Shown in pieces: positions 12,607 through 17,453 of a DNA stretch of 17,453 nt; the first letter of the stretch is position 1; each line of letters begins with the position of its first letter. Under the pieces are notes generated by a model. It did not search any database, was not told the DNA's origin, and saw nothing but the letters and a program-made list of their open reading frames with translations. Origin of the DNA: Haloarculaceae archaeon (GTDB lineage Archaea; Halobacteriota; Halobacteria; Halobacteriales; Haloarculaceae); the NCBI GenBank assembly GCA_018609945.1, contig JAHENO010000295.1, forward strand, positions 1 to 17,453, written 5' to 3'. The translations under genes were made by a program, and so were the position numbers.

Positions 12607-14192
12607 CCCGGGAGACTGGCGGCCAGCCGCGAGACTCCGCCGACGGGGAGTCGGCCGGGGACGCCGGGAGTAGACCGCGGAGTCTCGACTGGCCGACCCG
12701 CGACCTGCTCGCTCACCGGGCGGCCGCCACGCCGGACCGGAACGCCGTCGTCGACGTCGCGAGCGGCCGCGAGTGGAACTACCGGCAGTTCGACGGCGCC
12801 GTCGCCGGGACCGCCGCGGCGCTCGCCGAGTCGGTGCCCGAGGGTAGCGCCTCACGGCCGCGGATCGCGCTGCTGGCGTCGACCCGACCCGCGTTCGTGG
12901 CGGCGTTCCACGCCGGCCTCCGTGCGGGCGCGCAGCTCGTGCCCCTGAACGTCCGTCTGGCGGACTCCCAGCTCCGGGACCGGGTCGAGCGCGTCGGCCC
13001 GGACCTGCTGGTCTGCGAGGGCGACACCGAGCCTCGTGCGCTCGACGCGGCCGGGTGTCCGGTCGTCTCGCTGGACGCGCCCGCGTCCGCGGACGTCACG
13101 GAACTCCCGACGGTCGACGGCGCCGTCCCTGCAAGCGGGACGGTCGATCCGGCACGCTGGGAGCGCGACGAGACGGCACTCCTGCTGTTCACCTCGGGGA
13201 CGACCGGCGAGCCGAAGTGCGTGCGCCTGACCCTCGGGAACCTCGTCTCCAGTGCGACCGCCGCTGCATTCCGCCTGGGTGTCGCGCCGGGCGACCGCTG
13301 GCTGGACTGCCTGCCGGTCTACCACATGGGCGGGCTGGCACCGCTGGTCCGGTGTCCGCTGTACGGGACGACGCTGCTCGTTCAGCCGGGCTTCGACGCA
13401 AACCGGACGGCCGACGCGCTGGCCGAGTGGGAAGCGACGGGCGTCTCGCTCGTCCCGACACAACTGCACCGGCTTCTCGCGGACGGCTGGCGGCCCCCGG
13501 ACGCGCTCGATACCGTGTTGCTCGGCGGTGCACCGGCCGAAGCGGGCCTCGTCGAGCGGGCGCTCGACGCCGGCGTGCCCGTCCACCCGACGTACGGGCT
13601 GACCGAGGCAGCCTCGCAGGTCGCGACGGCGACGCCCGACGTCGCTCGCGACCACCCGGGATCGGTCGGCCAGCCCCTCGTGGTCACGGAGGTGACGGTC
13701 GTCGAGGAAGACGAGGGAATGCCCCTCGATCGGGGCGAGACGGGCGAACTCGTCGTCGACGGGCCGACGGTCACGCCGGGCTACCTCGACGCGGAGCGGA
13801 CCGCCGCGGCGTTCGGCGAGTACGGCCTCCATACCGGGGACATCGGGTACCGCGACGGCGACGGTCGGCTCTGGGTGCTCGGGCGGGCCGACGACACCAT
13901 CGTCACCGGCGGCGAGAACGTCCATCCCGCAGCGGTGGAGCCCGTCCTCTGCGAGCACCCGGACGTGACCGAGGCGGCTGTCGTCGGCGTCCCCGACGAG
14001 GAGTGGGGCGAGCGGGTCGGCGCGGTGGTGGTCGCGTCGGGCGACGTGACGGCCGAAGGCCTCCGGAATTTCGCGCGCGAGCGCCTGGCCGGCTACAAAG
14101 TTCCGCGGGCAGTCGGGTTCGCGGACGAACTCCCGCGCACCCCCTCGGGAACCGTCGACCGCGAGGCTGTCGAGGAGTTGCTCGAAGAGTAG
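12603..14192 (+). CDS. menE: o-Succinylbenzoate--CoA ligase
   Basis: A 529-residue ANL-superfamily ligase that activates 2-succinylbenzoate via an AMP intermediate and forms the CoA thioester. Motifs: LLLFTSGTTGEPKCVRL (Thr197-Lys205), the A5 block HPTYGLTEAAS, Asp413 in TGDIGYRDGDGRLWVLGRADD with Arg428, and GGENVHPAAVE. An acidic linker of about 40 residues precedes the usual N-terminus; an internal start is possible but no better one stands out. The A10 motif, usually RTxSGKVDR, reads RTPSGTVDR with Thr at residue 517 where the catalytic Lys is expected; YKVPR upstream is intact. The start overlaps menC (ATGA). Location after menA and menC makes MenE the best name, over generic acyl-CoA synthetase. 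Confidence 0.93.
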   Translation: MTRETGGQPRDSADGESAGDAGSRPRSLDWPTRDLLAHRAAATPDRNAVVDVASGREWNYRQFDGAVAGTAAALAESVPEGSASRPRIALLASTRPAFVAAFHAGLRAGAQLVPLNVRLADSQLRDRVERVGPDLLVCEGDTEPRALDAAGCPVVSLDAPASADVTELPTVDGAVPASGTVDPARWERDETALLLFTSGTTGEPKCVRLTLGNLVSSATAAAFRLGVAPGDRWLDCLPVYHMGGLAPLVRCPLYGTTLLVQPGFDANRTADALAEWEATGVSLVPTQLHRLLADGWRPPDALDTVLLGGAPAEAGLVERALDAGVPVHPTYGLTEAASQVATATPDVARDHPGSVGQPLVVTEVTVVEEDEGMPLDRGETGELVVDGPTVTPGYLDAERTAAAFGEYGLHTGDIGYRDGDGRLWVLGRADDTIVTGGENVHPAAVEPVLCEHPDVTEAAVVGVPDEEWGERVGAVVVASGDVTAEGLRNFARERLAGYKVPRAVGFADELPRTPSGTVDREAVEELLEE

Positions 14193-14202
14193 CAATCCGA
14201 CG

Positions 14203-14210
14203 GCTTATGT
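14203..14210 (+). promoter_or_regulatory. TATA-like box of the NRDE-family gene
   Basis: GCTTATGT, 24-31 nt before the GTG at 14234. The ATG inside it, which would add nine residues, is therefore more likely part of the promoter than the start codon. Confidence 0.5.
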
Positions 14211-14233
14211 CGGACGGCGCCGTTTGCCTGGGC

Positions 14234-14971
14234 GTGTGCACGCTCGTCCTCGCGTGGCAGGTGTTCGCGGACGCGCCGGTCGCGGTCGCGGCCAACCGCG
14301 ACGAACTGCTCGACAGGCCCTCGGAGCCGCCGGCAGTCAGGGACTGGGAGGTCCCCGCCGTCGCGCCGCTGGATTCCGAGGCCGGCGGGACCTGGATCGG
14401 GTACAACGAGCACGGCGTCCTCGTGGCCATCACGAACCGCTGGACCGACGGGGAACTGGGTGGCGACCGCTCGCGCGGCCTGCTCGTCCGGGACGCACTC
14501 TCCTACGAGAGCGCCGAGGACGCCGTCCGCTTCGTCGAGCGTGACCTCGATTCGCGCTCCTACGAGGGGTTCAACCTCGTCGTCGCCGACGCCACGGCCG
14601 CCATCCTGATCGAGTGGGACGGGGGCCGGCACCTGCGCCACTTCGAGCCCGGCGTCCACGTGGTCGTCAACACCGGCGCAGACGGCGCGTTCACCATCCC
14701 GACGAGGCGGGCCGAGGCCGCACAGGAGCAGGCCGACAACGCCGAGGCCGTCCGGGCGGCGCTCCAGCCCGAACCCGGCGAGGAAAGCGTGGCGTGGCTC
14801 GACCGCGCCGCAAGCGTCATCGCCGACCACGAGTACGGCGTCTGCGTCCACCGCGACGGCTTCGGCACCCGGTCGTCGTCGCTGCTCCGTCTGGGCGACG
14901 AGCGGGTCTACGAGTTCGCGGACGGCCCACCCTGCCGGACGCCGTTCGAGCGCGTCGAAGGCCAGGTTTAA
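14234..14971 (+). CDS. NRDE family protein (TANGO2-like, PF05742)
   Basis: A 245-residue cytoplasmic protein of the NRDE/TANGO2 family, named for the motif seen here as AANRDELLDRPSEPP. Other family blocks: GGTWIGYNEHGVLVAITNRW, SRGLLVRDAL, FNLVVADATAA, and a late HRDGFGTRSSSLL. Family proteins begin MCT; the GTG at 14234 gives (M)CTLVLAWQVF with Cys2, the likely N-terminal nucleophile of this Ntn-hydrolase-like fold. The ATG at 14207 would bury that Cys nine residues in and lies within the promoter box. Function is not settled; the eukaryotic relative has been linked to heme and lipid handling. It follows menE by 41 bp. Its TAA overlaps the TATA box of the next gene. Confidence 0.88.
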   Translation: MCTLVLAWQVFADAPVAVAANRDELLDRPSEPPAVRDWEVPAVAPLDSEAGGTWIGYNEHGVLVAITNRWTDGELGGDRSRGLLVRDALSYESAEDAVRFVERDLDSRSYEGFNLVVADATAAILIEWDGGRHLRHFEPGVHVVVNTGADGAFTIPTRRAEAAQEQADNAEAVRAALQPEPGEESVAWLDRAASVIADHEYGVCVHRDGFGTRSSSLLRLGDERVYEFADGPPCRTPFERVEGQV

Positions 14972-14972
14972 G
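14966..14972 (+). promoter_or_regulatory. TATA box of the winged-helix gene, overlapping the NRDE stop codon
   Basis: GTTTAAG lies 25-31 nt before the ATG at 14997; its central bases include the TAA stop of the preceding gene. A leaderless transcript separate from the NRDE gene is implied. Confidence 0.5.
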
Positions 14973-14996
14973 CGGGAGAACCGCCGTGGTGTGTGT

Positions 14997-15347
14997 ATGA
15001 GCGTGACAGCGGCCGAAGAGGAACTCTCCGAGGACGAACGCCGGGGGCTGGCGCTCGTCCGGGAGACCGGCGGCATCCACCAGAGCGACTTCTGGAAGGA
15101 ACTCGACGTCTCCTCGCGCAAGGGGAGCCGGATCGTCGACTCCCTGGTCGAGAAGGACCTCATCGAGCGCGAAGAAACCGTCTACCAGGGCCACAACACC
15201 TACTACCTCGCGCCGATGGCCCGCGACCTCGATTTCTCGCTTCTGATGGCCGGCGACCGCCTGTCGCCGTTCGTCGGCGACGAGGAGGTCGATCCCCACA
15301 GCGACGCCTTCACCCAGTGGCTGATGAGCCTCGCTTACGAAGAGTAG
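14997..15347 (+). CDS. Winged-helix DNA-binding protein, haloarchaeal
   Basis: A 116-residue protein: an acidic lead (MSVTAAEEELSEDERRGLALVRET), then a helix-turn-helix (GGIHQSDFWKELDVSSRKGSRIVDSLVEKDLIERE) and a wing (ETVYQGHNTYYLAPM), closely like the MarR/TrmB and Rrf2-like winged-helix regulators. A short acidic C-terminal domain (DLDFSLLMAGDRLSPFVGDEEVDPHSDAFTQWLMSLAYEE) could dimerise. The ATG is favoured over the GTG six bases upstream because of the TATA spacing. Haloarchaeal homologues of this size are usually annotated only as helix-turn-helix proteins. Targets unknown. The 114 bp after it show nothing I can name. Confidence 0.83.
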   Translation: MSVTAAEEELSEDERRGLALVRETGGIHQSDFWKELDVSSRKGSRIVDSLVEKDLIEREETVYQGHNTYYLAPMARDLDFSLLMAGDRLSPFVGDEEVDPHSDAFTQWLMSLAYEE

Positions 15348-15461
15348 CGGTCGCTGCCGGTTTCCCGGACGACTGCGGCACCCATGTTGTGACTGCCGAC
15401 AGTACACAGCCGCTACAGACGCCGTTCACCGGCTGGACCGAGAAGAAAGGGAAAGCCGGTC

Positions 15462-15866
15462 CTAGTCTTCGAGGGCGTCGGCGATGCGCTCCATCGTCCG
15501 CCGCATGTCGTGGACTTCGTCGCGGAGTTTGCGGACCTCGCGGACCAGTTCCTCGTTGACGGCGTCGCCGCCACCACCGCCGGCGGGGCCACCGCCGGGA
15601 CCGCCGCCCATGCCGGGGCCGCCGCCCATCATGCCGCCCATCATCTGCGCGAAGGGGTTGCCGCCCATGCCGCCGCCGGGGCCGCCACCGCCCATCATGC
15701 CCTCCGGGGGGCCGCGTTCGCCCTCTTCGCCCTCGCCTTCGCCTTCCTCTGCGCGCTGCTGTCGGATCTCCTCGACGCGCTCGCGGAAGGATTTTTCTTC
15801 GCTGTCGCCGCCCTCGTCGCCGTTCTCTCCCTCTGCTGTGTCGCCCTCGTCGGTGTCGTCCGTCAT
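15462..15866 (-). CDS. Gly/Met-rich protein with acidic N-terminus and C-terminal coiled coil
   Basis: A 134-residue protein in three parts. Residues 1-30 are acidic and probably disordered (DDTDEGDTAEGENGDEGGDSEE); 27-41 form a charged helix (FRERVEEIRQQRAEE); about 50-100 are low-complexity, rich in Gly and Met (repeated MMGG and GGGPGG around NPFAQMM). The C-terminal 33 residues form a heptad-like helix (NEELVREVRKLRDEVHDMRRTMERIADALED), a likely coiled coil for oligomerisation. No enzyme motif or signal peptide is visible. The ATG at 15864-15866 is used because a TTTTC-type box lies 25-29 nt upstream; the frame is open further but would cross the divergent gene. I recognise it as a conserved-looking haloarchaeal hypothetical, function unknown. 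Confidence 0.78.
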   Translation of the reverse strand: MTDDTDEGDTAEGENGDEGGDSEEKSFRERVEEIRQQRAEEGEGEGEEGERGPPEGMMGGGGPGGGMGGNPFAQMMGGMMGGGPGMGGGPGGGPAGGGGGDAVNEELVREVRKLRDEVHDMRRTMERIADALED

Positions 15867-15916
15867 ACCCCCGCCTTCTTGCCGCCCGGGGAAAAGGGTT
15901 GTCTCTCCACCCGTAG

Positions 15917-15923
15917 GTTTAGG
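15917..15923 (+). promoter_or_regulatory. TATA-like box of the lamin-tail/PLD-like gene
   Basis: GTTTAGG lies 26-32 nt before the GTG at 15949 and supports that start. The 82-bp divergent region (15867-15948) holds both promoters. Confidence 0.5.
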
Positions 15924-15948
15924 TACCCGGACGGGACCAACCCGGGTC

Positions 15949-16728
15949 GTGCACCGCGACCTTGTCCGTTGTTTGATACTAGTCGCCGCACTGCTCGCCA
16001 CGGGTGGGGCCGTGACCGGCGCGGTCGCTACCGCCTCTGTGACCGGCGCAGACGCCGTTGCCGGAGACGGACCGCCGGCCTCCGTACCCGGTGGCACCGA
16101 GGGGAAGACGGGCGCGGGTACCGCCACTGCGCGGACGAACGCCAGCGTCGTCGCCGTCTATCCGAACCCGGTCGCCGCCGACGACGCCGGCGAGTTCGTC
16201 GTCGTCGCGGTCCCGCCGGGAACCCATCTCGGCGCCCTCGCCATCGGCGACGGCGAGGCGCGCGTTCCGCTCCCGAACGTCACCGCGGGCGGACGGGTGA
16301 CCCTCTCGACGCACCCGAACCGCACACGGCAGTTGCTCGACCGCCGCGTCTATCCGCTCTCCGACCGCATCCGGCTGGCCAACTCGGGCGAACGCGTCCG
16401 ACTGTATCGCGGCGGGACGACCCTCGACAGTCTGGCATACGAACGGGCGCCCGCGGGCGACGTGCGCGTCCGCGACAGAAATCGTCCGTGGCGCGCGCTC
16501 GGCGCAACCGACAGGGAAGTCGTCACCGCCGCGGGCGGCCGCGTCACCGCCTACGTCCTCCCGGACGCGCCCGGCATGGCGGTCGACGTCCTCCGGTCGG
16601 CCGACGAGCGGATCCTGCTGGCGGCGTACACGCTCACCTCCGAACGCGTGGCGGATGCACTCGTCGCGGCCGCCCGCCGGGACGTGGACGTACGCGTCCT
16701 CGTCGAGGCGGCCCTGTCGGTGGAATGA
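15949..16728 (+). pseudogene. Exported lamin-tail/phospholipase-D-like protein, N-terminal part, frameshifted
   Basis: 259 codons. The GTG start gives VHRDLVRCLILVAALLATGGAVTGAVATA, a secretion signal with a short basic n-region and a hydrophobic core. Residues about 60-155 look like a lamin-tail domain (VVAVYPNPVAADDAGEFVVV, RIRLANSGERVRLYRGG, LDSLAYERAP). After that comes the start of the first PLD domain (ILLAAYTLTSERVADALVAAARRDVDVRVLVE). The frame then leaves the expected path and stops at 16728. Restoring one G next to 16707 gives VEGGPVGGMTGRQARLL, running directly into the next frame. I therefore read this and the following ORF as one gene broken by a one-base deletion, or by a sequencing error in a G/C-rich run. 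Confidence 0.7.
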
Positions 16729-17453
16729 CCGGCCGGCAGGCCCGCCTGCTCGATCGCCTCACCCGCGCTGGCGTCGAGGTGCGCGCGCTGGGTGGTGACC
16801 GCGCCAGGTACCGGTACCACCACGCGAAATATGCGGTCGTCGACGACCGGGCCCTGGTGACGACGGAGAACTGGAAACCCGCCGGCGTCGGCGGCAACGG
16901 CAGCCGCGGCTGGGGCGTCGTCACCGGCCAGCCACGGATCGTCGAGGGGCTCGCAGAGACGTTCCGTGCGGACGCATCCTGGCACGACGCCCGCTCTTGG
17001 ACCGACGTGCGCGACGACCGGACGTTCGCCGACGCCGAGCCCGCCACCGGCTCGTATCCCTCCCGGTTCGACCCCGCCCGCGTGCCGGTCGAGCGGACGC
17101 GCCTGCTCGTCGCACCGGACCACGCCGAGGCCGAGATCCGTGCGGTCATCCGGAGCGCCGAGGAGTCACTCGCAATCGAGCAGGTCACCCTGGGAGGGCG
17201 AAGCCAGCCGTTCGTCCGCGAAACGCTTTCGGCCGCCCGCCGCGGCGTGCGCGTGCGCGTCCTCCTGAGTGGCGCGTGGTACGTGCGCGAGGACAACGGA
17301 CGCCTCGTGGCGTGGCTGAACGACCGCGCCGACGCCGAGGGACTGCCCCTGACCGCCCGCGTCGCCGACCCCGGCGACCGGTTCGAGAAGATCCACGCCA
17401 AGGGCGCCGTCGTCGACGGCGAGCGCGTCGTCCTGGGGAGCCTCAATTGGAAC
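16725..17453 (+). pseudogene. Phospholipase-D-like domain part, continuing the frameshifted gene (runs off right edge)
   Basis: 243 codons visible, open to the end of the window. Two HKD-type PLD motifs are present: HHAKYAVVDDRALVTTENW, and KIHAKGAVVDGERVVLGSLNWN right at the edge. Both have H-x-K-x4-D, so the catalytic pair needed for a phosphodiesterase active site is intact. PLD-family proteins with this layout include phospholipases, nucleases (Nuc-like) and cardiolipin synthases. With the N-terminal signal and lamin-tail region, an extracytoplasmic nuclease or lipase is plausible. The ATG at 16725 overlaps the TGA of the previous ORF by two bases. Re-initiation there is possible, but the ORF would lack the start of its first PLD domain. 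The 3' end is outside the window. Confidence 0.72.

Noticed and set aside
10792..12855. A 687-codon minus-strand frame across menA and menC
   Set aside because: Typical antisense artefact of high-GC coding DNA; the sense genes have full family motifs.
12852..14195. A 447-codon minus-strand frame across menE
   Set aside because: Antisense shadow without motifs, opposite a well-identified ligase.
15540..15720. Repetitive CCGCCG-type tract considered as a DNA repeat or CRISPR-like array
   Set aside because: It is the coding sequence of the Gly/Met-rich segment; units are irregular and there are no spacers.
16725..16728. ATGA overlap read as ordinary operon coupling of two separate genes
   Set aside because: The overlap falls inside a PLD domain, and adding one base recreates a continuous VEGGPVGGM sequence, so a frameshift explains it better.

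Overview
The window is haloarchaeal (class Halobacteria) chromosomal DNA. It is very GC-rich, the predicted proteins are Asp/Glu-rich, and most genes have an AT-rich TATA-like box 23-32 nt before the start codon with no Shine-Dalgarno, as expected for leaderless haloarchaeal transcripts. Several genes belong to families I know mainly from haloarchaea. Genus cannot be fixed from the sequence. I see no insertion sequence, CRISPR array or phage gene.

Layout. At the left edge on the minus strand are the start of a membrane metal-dependent hydrolase and, upstream of it, an AI-2E-family transporter; a small ArsR-like regulator in a visibly AT-richer islet comes next (1329-1652). A plus-strand MgtC/DUF4010 membrane protein (1930-3201) runs convergently into a minus-strand tungsten aldehyde:ferredoxin oxidoreductase (3241-4935). 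A class-III PLP aminotransferase (5063-6397) is divergent from that oxidoreductase, and the space between them carries a short imperfect tandem repeat. An Lrp/AsnC regulator follows (6445-6918, minus). At 7056-8117 a winged-helix regulator is coupled to two paralogous DUF7521 three-helix membrane proteins. Then come a PduO-type cobalamin adenosyltransferase (8371-8907), a small helical protein (8970-9221), tRNA-Val(CAC) (9267-9341), a glycine-zipper small protein (9468-9692, minus) and a SAM methyltransferase (9797-10477, minus).

The tightly packed menA-menC-menE operon (10633-14192) encodes menaquinone steps. It is followed by an NRDE/TANGO2-family protein and a small winged-helix regulator, then a divergent pair: a Gly/Met-rich acidic coiled-coil protein (15462-15866, minus) and an exported lamin-tail/phospholipase-D-like protein. 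The latter is split by an apparent one-base deletion near 16707 and runs off the right edge.

How the genes may work together: the best candidate for an undescribed system is aminotransferase + aldehyde:ferredoxin oxidoreductase + Lrp regulator. The aminotransferase could turn an omega-amino compound into a semialdehyde, which the tungsten enzyme would oxidise with ferredoxin as acceptor. The divergent promoter repeat is a candidate regulator site. This is inference from gene neighbourhood and enzyme class. The remainder is mostly household metabolism plus small haloarchaeal proteins of unknown role.
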